Origin: Asaia sp. W19 | Lineage (GTDB): Bacteria > Pseudomonadota > Alphaproteobacteria > Acetobacterales > Acetobacteraceae | Assembly: GCF_003994335.1 (NCBI RefSeq) | Contig: NZ_PNQZ01000013.1 | Coordinates: 357,130-421,129, forward strand | Length of the DNA stretch: 64,000 bases | Reading direction: 5' to 3' | Shown here: positions 6,680 to 15,835 of the stretch, one piece after another | Position numbering within the stretch: the first letter of the stretch is position 1 | Layout: every line of letters starts with the position of its first letter | Translations under genes and position numbers: made by a program | The notes under the pieces: model-generated | Told to the model about the DNA's origin: nothing | Seen by the model: only the letters and a program-made list of their open reading frames with translations | Databases searched by the model: none

Positions 6680-9673
6680 TCAATGTGATAAGTGTAGCAG
6701 CAGATTACTAAGTAACGGCACGGGCATTCCAAGCGGCACGACGGCGCCCTGTCCGGACTTCTGAATACGTTCGGATTGCGCGCCAATATCGAAGCTCACG
6801 GCACGCAGCCCCGCATTCCAGATGTTCGACAGGGCAAAACACCATGTCTCGGGCCAGAGAGAGGGGATCAGACCCAGACTGCAATCGAATTCGCGGATCA
6901 GATCCGTCGCCTCATCCTCCTTGTATTCCCCTGTGATCAGCACGTGCCCCGTTGCCATCAGACGATCATCGTCAATTGTGTAGCCGACGATGACATAATC
7001 CAGGGGCAGGTCGCGTTTGGCCGCCTCTTCCGCCAGTTGAAGCACGATTTCGTATCCTTTCTCACGACCGATTGCGCCGGGAATACAGATACGTTTGCGC
7101 GCCCGGGCCGTGCCCGCTGAAACACGCGGATCAAGCGGGGCCAAAGGCGCCTCGAAGGGTTGCAGACTGATTTCGAGCCCGGGGAAATGGCGGGCCATCC
7201 GCCTTTTGAGATCATTGGACCCTGCGATGACCTGACGTGCCTCACGCAGGGCGCGATCGGACTGGGCCACGAGTTCCGCCACGGACAGATGCTCCTCCAC
7301 AAGAGCCCCCTGCTGCGCCACGCAGGAGACACAGCCTGCAAGGGCAGGCTCACCGCAATAATGTCCATTAGGGCCAATCAGACAGATACGCGGACAAAAC
7401 CAGACATAATCATGCAGAATGATGTCCCACTTCATGCCCAGAGCGGAAGCGAGATCATGCATGGCCGGCGCATGGCCGATCAGGTGATGCCACTCGAGAC
7501 GCTCGGCCTTCATGCGCTTCAGCACTGCGACGAAATTGAGCCATTCATGCGGAAGGTCGAAAATGAGATTGGCCGTGTCTCCCCCACAATCCTCGATCCG
7601 GCATCCTCTTTCATGGGGGCGCAGGATCAGAACCTGACTTCCCTCCGCCTGAGCCTTGCGTAGACGATGCTGGACCACACGCTCCACACCGCCCCCCGAA
7701 TCATGCGTGACCATGATAAGACACGAGCGCGCCTTGGCGCGGCGGATGATCATGCGGACAAGCCCCGCATTACGGCGAACGGCCCCCAGGGGATCGGATT
7801 TGACGAATGCGGCGATCGTATCCTCATAGCCTGGGTGGCGGCAATTCAGTAGGCGCAGATTACGCTCCAGCAGCAGGCTGCGCGTCCGGCCAAATGAGAC
7901 AGATCCTATATGGAGGACGAAGAGATCACTCGCCGCGATATGGCGCCACCCCAGCGCACTGGCACGACAGCAGAAATCATTCTCCTCTCCGTAGCCTTGC
8001 GCAAAGAGCGCGACATCGAGCAGACCCGTCTGCACGAGGCAATCCCCTCTTATCCCCATGCAAAATCCGATACCTGTAGGCAGATCGACCGGTTTCTGCC
8101 GGGGCAACGAGGCAAAGATCCTGTCGAGCGCCCTCGCCTGGGCCAGATCCGGCGTCGGATTCGGTTTTTCGACCGAGGGGTAGGACAAAATAGTCGCATC
8201 ATTCGAGAAGGGCGTGACGGTTCCGATCTTTTCTCCCACATCGAACCAGGCGCGCAGGCGCGCCAATCCCCCCTTCGGGAGGAGCGCATCACTGTTGAGG
8301 AGAACAACGTCACGCCCGCGCGCCTGCTCCAGACCGGCATTGGCGCTCGCCGTGAAGCCCAGATTTTCCTCATGCCTGACGAGAGTAATCCGCCCGCCCT
8401 GTTCGAATTGGTCGAGCATGGCGCTAAGCGCCTCTTCGGGTGAGGCGTCATCTATGACGAGGCATTCCACATCGTCGCCCGCCTCCCTGAGCATCGCCTC
8501 GATGCAGCGTCGCGTGAGCGCAGCATCCCGGTAGGCGGGTATGATGACAAGACATCCTGACGCGCGGTCCGGCAGTGGCCGTGCGCCCTCTGGCCTGCGC
8601 GCTAAAGGCTCTGCAGTACAGGACGATTTACCCGGCGGAGGATCGAGCATCGCAATCACGGCGGGGCCGAGCGGGCTACCCGTCAGCGCCGTGCCATATC
8701 GGTCCCTGAGGGTGATGATCCCCTCCGGCAGGGCGTCAAGCGGCAGCCCGAAATGACGGGGGCGTGCCAGAGGCTTGTCGAGATTGACCCCCTGCTCGAT
8801 CTGGGACGCCGTCAGATCGATCATCTCCCCGGCGACCTCGATCACGGCATGAGGCGTGAAATCCGGATCTGCCGGATACCAGATCCATCCTTCGAGATGG
8901 TGATTCCTGACGGTGACAAATCCCTGAACCTGACGAATGGCGGGCAAGGCGATCGGGCTGCCATAGAGCGGCCTTCCGTCACTTTCGACCACCAATCGGC
9001 GCGCCTTGCGCCATGTTTCCGGCAGGGAAAAAGGCAGGGCGACATCCTGGGCAACCAGCCCATCATCAAGCCGGATTGTTACCGGGCCCGGACAGACGCC
9101 GAATACCTCCCCGGCATTGCTGGTCGCGCACCAGCCGTCAAACCCGGCATGGCGGGCGAAGACGTCAGCCCAGCTGAATACCTCGGGCGAGGGCGCGTAG
9201 TGCCCCAGCATCCTGCCAAACAACGCGACGGCTTCATCCCATTGACCGAGATGAGACAAGGCGATCGCCCGCCCGACCAGTGCCTTGCGCATGATGAATC
9301 GCTCAGCGATCCATGCCATCCGTTTCGCGGCGTCCTGCCAACGGCCCGCCGCAAGAAGCGCCATCGCATAGGCAAAGATGACATTGGGCTCGTGACGCGC
9401 CATGCGCGCGGCCCGGCCGAGCCAGTAGACGGCCTCGTCCTTCCTGCCCTTTTGACCAGCCTCGGTCCCGCGGCGATAGGAATCCTGTGCCTTGGCGTCA
9501 TGCCATCTTTGCCAGTTCTCCCGATCTTTGGCCGTGACGACATGTCCATAACCGGAGGCTACGGGGCGCGGACGCCGCGAGGGGGTATTGCGCCTCTCAG
9601 GCACGCGAACCCATGCGTCGATCGAGCTTGGCAAGCTCCTCCTGGGCTTCGGCCACGCCTTGAGAATGGGCAC
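6680..9673 (-). CDS. Fused GT2 + GT4 glycosyltransferase with N-terminal TPR region
   Basis: A 997-residue multidomain protein. Residues ~50-150 look like TPR helices (DEAVYWLGRAARMA...FAYAMALLAAGRWQDA). Residues ~230-330 hold a beta-rich segment with GWIWYPADPDFTP, of the kind found in some large glycosyltransferases. From ~374 a GT2 domain begins (LVIIPAYRDAALTRRCIEAM), with LLNSDALLP as the DxD-like site near 463. From ~649 a GT4 domain begins (IMVTHDSGGGVERVV) and runs to the C-terminus with the GREKGYEIVLQLAEEA donor-site helix. Such double enzymes build sugar chains on polysaccharide or protein acceptors. The GTG at 9673 has GGAG six bases upstream but overlaps the Sel1 gene by 77 bases. 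A GTG at 9604, overlapping the Sel1 stop by 8 bases, is the alternative. It is probably translated together with the Sel1 gene. Confidence 0.87.
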   Translation of the reverse strand: MPILKAWPKPRRSLPSSIDAWVRVPERRNTPSRRPRPVASGYGHVVTAKDRENWQRWHDAKAQDSYRRGTEAGQKGRKDEAVYWLGRAARMARHEPNVIFAYAMALLAAGRWQDAAKRMAWIAERFIMRKALVGRAIALSHLGQWDEAVALFGRMLGHYAPSPEVFSWADVFARHAGFDGWCATSNAGEVFGVCPGPVTIRLDDGLVAQDVALPFSLPETWRKARRLVVESDGRPLYGSPIALPAIRQVQGFVTVRNHHLEGWIWYPADPDFTPHAVIEVAGEMIDLTASQIEQGVNLDKPLARPRHFGLPLDALPEGIITLRDRYGTALTGSPLGPAVIAMLDPPPGKSSCTAEPLARRPEGARPLPDRASGCLVIIPAYRDAALTRRCIEAMLREAGDDVECLVIDDASPEEALSAMLDQFEQGGRITLVRHEENLGFTASANAGLEQARGRDVVLLNSDALLPKGGLARLRAWFDVGEKIGTVTPFSNDATILSYPSVEKPNPTPDLAQARALDRIFASLPRQKPVDLPTGIGFCMGIRGDCLVQTGLLDVALFAQGYGEENDFCCRASALGWRHIAASDLFVLHIGSVSFGRTRSLLLERNLRLLNCRHPGYEDTIAAFVKSDPLGAVRRNAGLVRMIIRRAKARSCLIMVTHDSGGGVERVVQHRLRKAQAEGSQVLILRPHERGCRIEDCGGDTANLIFDLPHEWLNFVAVLKRMKAERLEWHHLIGHAPAMHDLASALGMKWDIILHDYVWFCPRICLIGPNGHYCGEPALAGCVSCVAQQGALVEEHLSVAELVAQSDRALREARQVIAGSNDLKRRMARHFPGLEISLQPFEAPLAPLDPRVSAGTARARKRICIPGAIGREKGYEIVLQLAEEAAKRDLPLDYVIVGYTIDDDRLMATGHVLITGEYKEDEATDLIREFDCSLGLIPSLWPETWCFALSNIWNAGLRAVSFDIGAQSERIQKSGQGAVVPLGMPVPLLSNLLLHLSH

Positions 9674-11363
9674 GCTCCAGCCACAAGCGCGCCTCGATCG
9701 GATTGACCTCTCCGGCCAGGCCGCGTTTCAGATACCGCCCGAGCATGAGTTGTCCAAGGCCATGACCGCATTCGGCTGCGCGCCTGAACCAGAGCTGCGC
9801 CTCGCGCCGATCGGCCGGCACTTCATGCCCGCCTCCCAGCATGGCCCCCACAGAGAACATGGCCTCGCTGCTGCCAAGCGACGCGGCGTCCTTGTAAAGA
9901 CCGAGCGCATAGGTGTGATTGCGCGCCCCTACCGCATGGCCAGAGACATGCAACTGGGCCAGAAGCGTCATGGCCTCGACCATCCGCGCCTGCGCCGCCT
10001 TTTCGAGCCATTGATGAGCCTGCGCCATATCAGGCGGAACACCGCGCCCCTCAAGATACATGCGGCCCAGCCAGTACTGCGCATTGATCACGCCATCGGC
10101 GGCGCGCTGCATCCAGAACAGCGCACGCGTGTCATCGCGCATGGTCCCCACGCCTTCGGCATAGCAGACCCCCAGATTGAAGGCGCCGACGAGATCGCCC
10201 TCCTCAGCCGCCTTCAGGAAGCGCGCCTGCATGGCCTGCCTGTCTTCTTCCGTGCCGATGCCGGTCAGAGCCAGATTACCCAGATCCGCGTCGGCCACGC
10301 GATCCCCGCACTCTGCCGAGATACGGAACCACCTGGCTGCTTCGTCGGGATTACGTGCGACCCCTGTTCCTGTAAGGTGCAAAAGTGCCAAGCCACGGGC
10401 GGCGGCCCCATGCCCCAGCTCCGCCGCGATCTGGTACCAGGTCGCCGCCTCGAGATAATTCGGCGCCATATCATCGCCGCGGATATGCAGGTCGCCCAGC
10501 AAGGCTGCTGCTTCGGCATCGCCCGACATGGCTGCGCGGCGCAGCCAGGTTTCAGCCCGGTCGAGGCGACGCTTGACGCCCTTGCCCTGCAATAGATAGA
10601 GCGCAATACGGGTCTGCGCAGCGGTAACACCACGCTCGGCAGCTTTCTCGAAGTAATGGGCGGCCCTGGCGAAATCCTGATCCTGGCCGACACCCTGCTC
10701 ATTGATCCAGGCAAGATAATAGTAAGCCGTCGCGAGCCCCGCCTCGGCAGCGTGGCTCAGCTCGATCGTACCCTGCTGGCGATCCGCCTCGGAACGGGGC
10801 CAGGTATGCATGGCAATACCCAGGCCCAGATGCCCCTGGGCAGAGCCCGCCGCAGCGGATTTCTCGTACCAGCCTCGCGCCTGATCCAGATCGCGCAGAT
10901 CATCCGGGCCGTTCGTCAGCACATAACCGAAAAGCGCCTGAGCGTCGGGGCTTCCTGCCTCCGCTGCAAGACGGCCCCATCGGGCTGCATTTTGCAGATC
11001 GGGAATGCGCCTCGCTTCGGTCGCATCCGTTTTCTCGGTCAGGATTGCCCCGCGATTCTCATCGAAACCTTCAGGGAAACCCATGAGATAGAGCGTGGCC
11101 AGAATGAGCTGAGCCTGAACATGCCCGGCCTCGGCGGCCTTTCTCGTCCAGCGCGTGCCCTCCTCCAGGCTTGGGGGCGTGCCCCATCCCTCGAGATAGG
11201 CCTTGCCCGTGCGATACTGAGCCTCGACGCTCCCTTGCTGGGCCAATTGTCCCAGCTGGGCAAAGCCGCGAACCGCATCCTCGCCGGACTCGATCTGACT
11301 GATCGCGTTCTTGAGTCTGGCCTCACGCGAAACGATGCCTGCCAGACGTGTCTTCAGTGCCAA
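9597..11363 (-). CDS. Sel1-repeat (SLR/TPR-like) protein
   Basis: A 588-residue protein made almost wholly of ~36-residue Sel1-like repeats, each with the pattern A-x-x-x-L-G-x-x-Y-x-x-G-x-G-V-x-x-x-x-x-x-A-x-x-W-x-x-K-A-A-x-x-G. Examples are AQYWLGRMYLEGRGVPPDMA and AFNLGVCYAEGVGTMRDD. There is no signal peptide, so it is probably cytosolic. Sel1 proteins act as scaffolds for protein-protein contacts. It sits directly between hlyD (31-base gap) and the fused glycosyltransferase (overlapping), so it may link the export machinery to the glycosyltransferases; that is inference. The repeated DNA is diverged and is not an exact tandem repeat. Confidence 0.9.
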   Translation of the reverse strand: MALKTRLAGIVSREARLKNAISQIESGEDAVRGFAQLGQLAQQGSVEAQYRTGKAYLEGWGTPPSLEEGTRWTRKAAEAGHVQAQLILATLYLMGFPEGFDENRGAILTEKTDATEARRIPDLQNAARWGRLAAEAGSPDAQALFGYVLTNGPDDLRDLDQARGWYEKSAAAGSAQGHLGLGIAMHTWPRSEADRQQGTIELSHAAEAGLATAYYYLAWINEQGVGQDQDFARAAHYFEKAAERGVTAAQTRIALYLLQGKGVKRRLDRAETWLRRAAMSGDAEAAALLGDLHIRGDDMAPNYLEAATWYQIAAELGHGAAARGLALLHLTGTGVARNPDEAARWFRISAECGDRVADADLGNLALTGIGTEEDRQAMQARFLKAAEEGDLVGAFNLGVCYAEGVGTMRDDTRALFWMQRAADGVINAQYWLGRMYLEGRGVPPDMAQAHQWLEKAAQARMVEAMTLLAQLHVSGHAVGARNHTYALGLYKDAASLGSSEAMFSVGAMLGGGHEVPADRREAQLWFRRAAECGHGLGQLMLGRYLKRGLAGEVNPIEARLWLERAHSQGVAEAQEELAKLDRRMGSRA

Positions 11364-11394
11364 ACCGCTCTCCCTCCCGCTCGTCCTTACGGGG

Positions 11395-12849
11395 TCATGA
11401 CGGCTCCCGCAGGCCAGTAGTTGCCGCCGGTATCGCCTTGCTGAAGAAATACTGCATCATGGTGCGCTTGCCGACCTGGATATCAGCCGTGACGGGCATG
11501 CCCGGCGTCGGATGGAAGAAGCTCGGGACACCATGCAGCGTATAGCGATCGATCCGCAGACGCACGCGATAGAAGCCCGATTGCGACGGATCCTGATCCC
11601 CTGCCGGGGGCTCACCCGAAGCTGCACTTTTCATATCGCCTGCCGTGAAGGCATCGGCGCTGATCAGACGCACCGTGCCATCCGCCCCGCCATATTGCGT
11701 GTAGGGGAAGGTCTGAAACTTCAACAGCGCATGATCGCCCAGCTTGACAAAGCCTGCATCATTGCCGCGAAGCACCGCCTCCATCTCAAGCGCAGCTCCC
11801 GTTGGCACGATAGCCATCAACATCTGACCCGGAGATATGACCGAACCTACCGAAAGCTTGGCAATATTCAGGACCACGCCATCATCCGGAGATCTTAGTT
11901 CGACAAGCTTGTTACGCAACTCGGCTTTCTTGTATTCGCCAATCGCTTCATCGGCGTGATGCTGTACCTCGGCGAGCTGGGTATAGATCTGCCCTTTCCA
12001 GTTCTGCACATAGGCATCGCGTTCCGCCTGGGTCGCTGCCAGTTTGGCCTTTGTGGCCGAAGCCGTCTGCTGGGCTTCGATCTGCGCGCGTTCGGCATCC
12101 ATGAGTTCGCTCTGAGCCGCGAGCGTGGAAAGTTTGCTCCCCACCTGATCTGCCTGAAGGCGCCGGCGCATCTGAAGCACTTCATTCGCCACGCGTCCAC
12201 GGCTCTGATGCATCGCAGCGCTGGCGAGTGAACCCGTCATCTGGCTCTGAAGAGCCGCTATTTCCTGATCGTATTGATTGATCTTTGCTGTGTACTCGGC
12301 GCGACGGCGCTCGAATGACGCAGCCTCACGCACCGAATAGCTGTTGTTCAGATCAGGCGTGTAAGCCTTGCCCTCGGCCTCGGCATGCAGACGATCGATT
12401 GTTGCGACATAGGAATCACGCTGTGCCTTGAGGTTGACGATATCCGCCTTCGAGAGTGTGGGGTCGAGATGAGCAAGAACCTGACCCTTCTTCACATATT
12501 GCCCCAGCTCAACATCGATCGAACGAATGATCGAGATTTCCAGCGGCTGGATGACCAGATCGCGATCGACAGCAACCAGACGTCCGGGCGTGCTCACCAC
12601 CTTATTGAGCGGGAACACGGAGGCTGCGGTCAGACTTGCAACCATCAGCGCGCCGACGATCCAGATGATATAGCGCGCCGTAGCCGTGGGGGGCAGGTTG
12701 ACCAGCGCCGCACTGGGTGAGTGAAATTCCAGGAGTGCTAGGGGCATGCCCTGCTGCGCAAAGGGATCATCGGCCGGGCGCGGGATATGCTGCTCGACTT
12801 CCTTGTGATCTTCGGTTCCGTTTTCCGGAACGATATCCTTGTTGCTCAT
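11395..12849 (-). CDS. HlyD-family type I secretion periplasmic adaptor
   Basis: A 484-residue membrane-fusion protein. A short cytosolic N-terminus (to ~55) is followed by one membrane helix (YIIWIVGALMVASLTAASVF). Next come a lipoyl-type beta segment (VISIDVELGQYVKKGQVLAHL region), a long coiled coil (~140-300, rich in A/Q/E/R) and the C-terminal beta-barrel half with LRSPDDGVVLNIAKLSVGSVISPGQ. The C-terminal HPTPGMPVTADIQVGKRTMMQYF matches the usual HlyD ending (GMPVTAEI..G.RT...Y). It bridges the inner-membrane ABC transporter and a TolC-type channel. Its start is 3 bases from the stop of the ABC transporter gene, so the two are translationally linked. No TolC-like gene is in this window. 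Confidence 0.95.
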   Translation of the reverse strand: MSNKDIVPENGTEDHKEVEQHIPRPADDPFAQQGMPLALLEFHSPSAALVNLPPTATARYIIWIVGALMVASLTAASVFPLNKVVSTPGRLVAVDRDLVIQPLEISIIRSIDVELGQYVKKGQVLAHLDPTLSKADIVNLKAQRDSYVATIDRLHAEAEGKAYTPDLNNSYSVREAASFERRRAEYTAKINQYDQEIAALQSQMTGSLASAAMHQSRGRVANEVLQMRRRLQADQVGSKLSTLAAQSELMDAERAQIEAQQTASATKAKLAATQAERDAYVQNWKGQIYTQLAEVQHHADEAIGEYKKAELRNKLVELRSPDDGVVLNIAKLSVGSVISPGQMLMAIVPTGAALEMEAVLRGNDAGFVKLGDHALLKFQTFPYTQYGGADGTVRLISADAFTAGDMKSAASGEPPAGDQDPSQSGFYRVRLRIDRYTLHGVPSFFHPTPGMPVTADIQVGKRTMMQYFFSKAIPAATTGLREPS

Positions 12850-12852
12850 GGC

Positions 12853-15087
12853 TTATTCCTCATCCATCAGCATGGGATCATCTTGGGGACCGGCATTGGC
12901 GCTGCGCGCACTGTGTTCATGCCGGTTCTGTTGCATCCAGAGCATGCGATAGATCTCACAGCGTTCCAGGAGCACCGCATGGGGGGCCACATCCACCACC
13001 TTGCCCTTGTCCATGACGCAAATCTGATGGCAGTCCACCAGCGAGGAGAGACGGTGCGAGACGATCACCATCGTGCGACCCTTGCCGATACGCTGCAGGT
13101 TGGCATTGACCAGAGCCTCGCTCTCGGGATCGAGTGCCGAGGTCGCTTCGTCGAGGATCATGAGCTTGGGATCGCTGATCACCGCACGGGCAATCGCGAG
13201 GCGCTGTCTCTGACCGCCCGAGATATTCGTCGAGCCTTCTTCGATCGCGGTATCATAACCCGCAGGCATGCGATCGATGAACTCCTCGGCACCCGCCAGA
13301 CGCGCTGCGCGGATCACGTCATCCATCGTATAGCCAGGCCGCCCGGCCGTGATGTTGTCACGCACGGTACCGCGGAAGAGGAAGTTGTCCTGAAGCACGA
13401 CACCGAAGGAGCGACGCAGATGGCTCAGATTGATCTCGCGCAGTTCGACGCCATCGAGGCGCAGATAACCGGTATAATTCCGGCTAACCCCCTGCAACAG
13501 GCGCGTCACGGTAGATTTGCCAGAGCCTGAGCGTCCGACGAGGCCCAGCATCGTGCCAGCCGGAATTTCGAAATTGACGTCGTTAAGCGCCTTGATGGTG
13601 GACCCGGGATAACAGAAATCTACTTGCGTGAAGGAGAGCGCCCCCTTGATCGGGGGGCGTAGCCCCGAAGTCAGGGCCTTGGTCTCGGTGGGCTGGTTCA
13701 GCACCAGCCCTGCCTCACCCAGCGAGGTCATGACTTCGTTCACGTCTTCCAGAATCTTGGCCAAGCCAACCAGAGGCGCCGCGACGCGACCCCCGAGCAT
13801 CATGAAGGCCATGAGAGCGCCGGGTTGGATGGAGCTCGATCCTGTCAGGATCAGATAAGCCCCAACCAGAATGATACCGCGATTGATGAACATCTCGAGC
13901 GGCATGACAAGGGTGGAGGGCCAGCTCTGCATACGACCGGCAGCGAGCTTCCAGCGGATTACATCGGCCGTTGTCTCGTCCCATTTCTCCCGTCGGGTGG
14001 GTTCCAGCGCCAGCGTCTTGACGGTGCGGATACCGGCCACTGTCTCATACAGCACCGAACTGCGCTCCATCTCGGCGCGGATGAGGCGGTTATACACGCG
14101 CGTCATGGGCGGCAGGAAGATCACGATGATCAGCCCGATCAACCCGGCACAGGCCACAGTCAGCCAGGCGAGCGTGGCGCTCATATAGAAGAGCAGCGGC
14201 AGGATCACGAAAAGCGTGAACATATCCAGGAAGGTCGACATGAGCTTGCCGGTCAGGAAGTCACGTACCTTGTAGATCGCCATATAGCGACCGAGAATGC
14301 GCCCGGTCTGCTCACGCTCGTAGAATTCGAGGGGTAGAGCCAGAAGTCTGCTGAAGGCGTGCAGCGAGATACGCGTATCGACGCGGGTGGTCAGCACAAG
14401 CATGAGCTCGCGCCGCCCATAGGTCAGCAGGACCTCGTAGAAACTCAGGATCAGTACGATGGCGGTGATCGAGACCAGCGTCGACATCGAATGGTAATTC
14501 ACCACGCGATCGATAACCTGCATGACGATCAGCGCTGGGAAAATCTGCAGGATAGCCAGAACCATCGAGGCGAAGAGCACATCGCGCAGCGAGTTCTTCT
14601 CGCGCATGACGATGCGTACGAACCACATCAAATCGAAAGGCGCATCGGCCTCGGAAAGGTCACGACGGCGTTTGATGAGCAGGATATCGCCTGTCCAGAC
14701 CTGAGAGAGACGCAGCTCATCCACGGCCACAGGTACGCTGCCATCATCCCCAAGGGGGTCACGCAGCCAGACGATGTTGCGCTCCGGATCGGCACGCACC
14801 ATCAAGGCCGCCGAGCCATCGCGGAACATCAGCACGATCGGCGGCGTATTCTGCATACGCACAAGAAAGCGCCATTTAATGCGCATTCCCTTCGCCACAG
14901 CCCCATTTTCATTGAGCCAGCGTGCGAGAGAAGCAGGGGAAGGCGACGATTCACCAGGTTCCGCAGCGAAGTCACGGATATCCAGATCGAGCCCGTGATA
15001 TTTGGCGGCCGCCATGGCGGCGCGCAGCCGGATATAGACTGGATCCTGGGTCTCGCTGTCCGCAGCGACGCCATCACGATGCTTCAC
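12853..15087 (-). CDS. Type I secretion ABC transporter (permease/ATPase) with degenerate C39-like domain
   Basis: A 744-residue exporter half-transporter. Residues ~1-155 resemble the C39-like domain of HlyB-type transporters (ASLARWLNENGAVAKGMRIKW...VLMFRDGSAALMV...WLRDPLG). They lack the catalytic Cys, as in HlyB, so this region binds but does not cleave its substrate. Membrane helices span ~160-440. The ATPase has Walker A GRSGSGKST (~515), signature ISGGQRQRLAIARA (~622), Walker B LMILDEATSALD (~643) and the H-loop VSHRLSSL. It exports unfolded protein directly across both membranes together with the HlyD adaptor encoded next. It is the first gene of a minus-strand cluster with Sel1 and glycosyltransferase genes. 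The substrate is not encoded inside the cluster; the signal-peptide-less Hint proteins elsewhere in the window are candidates. Confidence 0.95.
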   Translation of the reverse strand: MKHRDGVAADSETQDPVYIRLRAAMAAAKYHGLDLDIRDFAAEPGESSPSPASLARWLNENGAVAKGMRIKWRFLVRMQNTPPIVLMFRDGSAALMVRADPERNIVWLRDPLGDDGSVPVAVDELRLSQVWTGDILLIKRRRDLSEADAPFDLMWFVRIVMREKNSLRDVLFASMVLAILQIFPALIVMQVIDRVVNYHSMSTLVSITAIVLILSFYEVLLTYGRRELMLVLTTRVDTRISLHAFSRLLALPLEFYEREQTGRILGRYMAIYKVRDFLTGKLMSTFLDMFTLFVILPLLFYMSATLAWLTVACAGLIGLIIVIFLPPMTRVYNRLIRAEMERSSVLYETVAGIRTVKTLALEPTRREKWDETTADVIRWKLAAGRMQSWPSTLVMPLEMFINRGIILVGAYLILTGSSSIQPGALMAFMMLGGRVAAPLVGLAKILEDVNEVMTSLGEAGLVLNQPTETKALTSGLRPPIKGALSFTQVDFCYPGSTIKALNDVNFEIPAGTMLGLVGRSGSGKSTVTRLLQGVSRNYTGYLRLDGVELREINLSHLRRSFGVVLQDNFLFRGTVRDNITAGRPGYTMDDVIRAARLAGAEEFIDRMPAGYDTAIEEGSTNISGGQRQRLAIARAVISDPKLMILDEATSALDPESEALVNANLQRIGKGRTMVIVSHRLSSLVDCHQICVMDKGKVVDVAPHAVLLERCEIYRMLWMQQNRHEHSARSANAGPQDDPMLMDEE

Positions 15088-15287
15088 GAAGCTTCCTCTT
15101 GCTTACCTCTGAGCCGCCCGGATTCCAGGACGCCAGAATGAGATGGGATCACCGCCCCAGATCGGGCGCACCCTTTCATCCTCGACCTGAACTTGTAGAA
15201 ATCACGGAACCGCGCCCCGAAACCCCTCTTATTCCCTTAACGATACTGTGTAAATTCCTAAGAGGATGATGAAAAAATACATAGAAT
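15088..15287. other. Intergenic region with AT-rich tract upstream of the type I secretion cluster
   Basis: About 200 bases with no convincing gene. The part at 15240-15290 is clearly AT-rich compared with the surroundings and could hold the promoter of the minus-strand secretion cluster. I could not pick out unambiguous -35/-10 boxes. Confidence 0.4.
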
Positions 15288-15680
15288 TTAAAATTCGTAT
15301 CGCGCCATGATCATTCCATCACTCTTGAGCTTGGCTCTGACTTCATTTTCCGCGCCTCCGTTACAGAGACAGATTACAAAGCTGAAGTCGGGACAGGCAC
15401 CGCGCACATGATCAAGGAAGAGTTGATGCAGAGCCTTGATCAGTGGATCCCGCCCGCCGCAGCATCCGCAAAAACGTCCATGAGCCCCATACCCGGGCAT
15501 CATCGGGGCGACTGACCTCCTCAGAGCCCAGTCCGGCTCGTCCGGCGGGAAGATGCCCTCAGCCGTCATGCCTCCCCCATAAGAGAGAAGGGCCCCCTCG
15601 CGACGACGCGCCTGCCACGGCATAGCGAGCGCCAGAGCGTCAGTGATCAGAATGAGCGGGATACGACCGCCTGAAGACAT
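15288..15680 (-). CDS. Small CobW/G3E GTPase-like protein with a degenerate P-loop
   Basis: A 130-residue protein preceded by a good ribosome-binding site (GGGAGG about 12 bases before the ATG). It is too short for a working G3E GTPase (300-400 residues). Still, its N-terminus RIPLILITDALALAM lines up with the CobW start (KIPVTVITGFLGAGKTT), with the Walker A glycines and lysine lost. Cys71-Gly-Cys73-Cys74 in RFCGCCGGRDPLIKALHQL lines up with the CobW metal motif CxCC followed by x3-D-L and a helix, and PDFSFVICL with the next strand (FDHVVIETTG). It diverges from metH, whose product needs cobalamin, across a 155-base gap. It could be a remnant or a reduced metal-binding protein. The family link is my reading and needs a profile search. 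Confidence 0.6.
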   Translation of the reverse strand: MSSGGRIPLILITDALALAMPWQARRREGALLSYGGGMTAEGIFPPDEPDWALRRSVAPMMPGYGAHGRFCGCCGGRDPLIKALHQLFLDHVRGACPDFSFVICLCNGGAENEVRAKLKSDGMIMARYEF

Positions 15681-15835
15681 GGCTGAAGACCCTCCCTGTT
15701 CGCCATGGACATTTATACGTATCGATCCCTACTCTGGACAGAATCCATTGCCTCTGAAAAAAGCGGGCTGCCGCGACCTCTCTGGCGGCGCAATCCCGAT
15801 CGTGCCCGATCCGAACGACGAGACCCATTGCCATC

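Noticed and set aside
9588..11420. Long plus-strand frames opposite the Sel1-repeat gene
   Set aside because: The Sel1 repeats on the minus strand are unmistakable. The plus-strand frames overlap each other and have no domains or ribosome-binding sites.
15681..15835. Cobalamin or SAM riboswitch upstream of metH
   Set aside because: No B12-box-like sequence or SAM-II-type pseudoknot elements could be recognised in the 155 bases.
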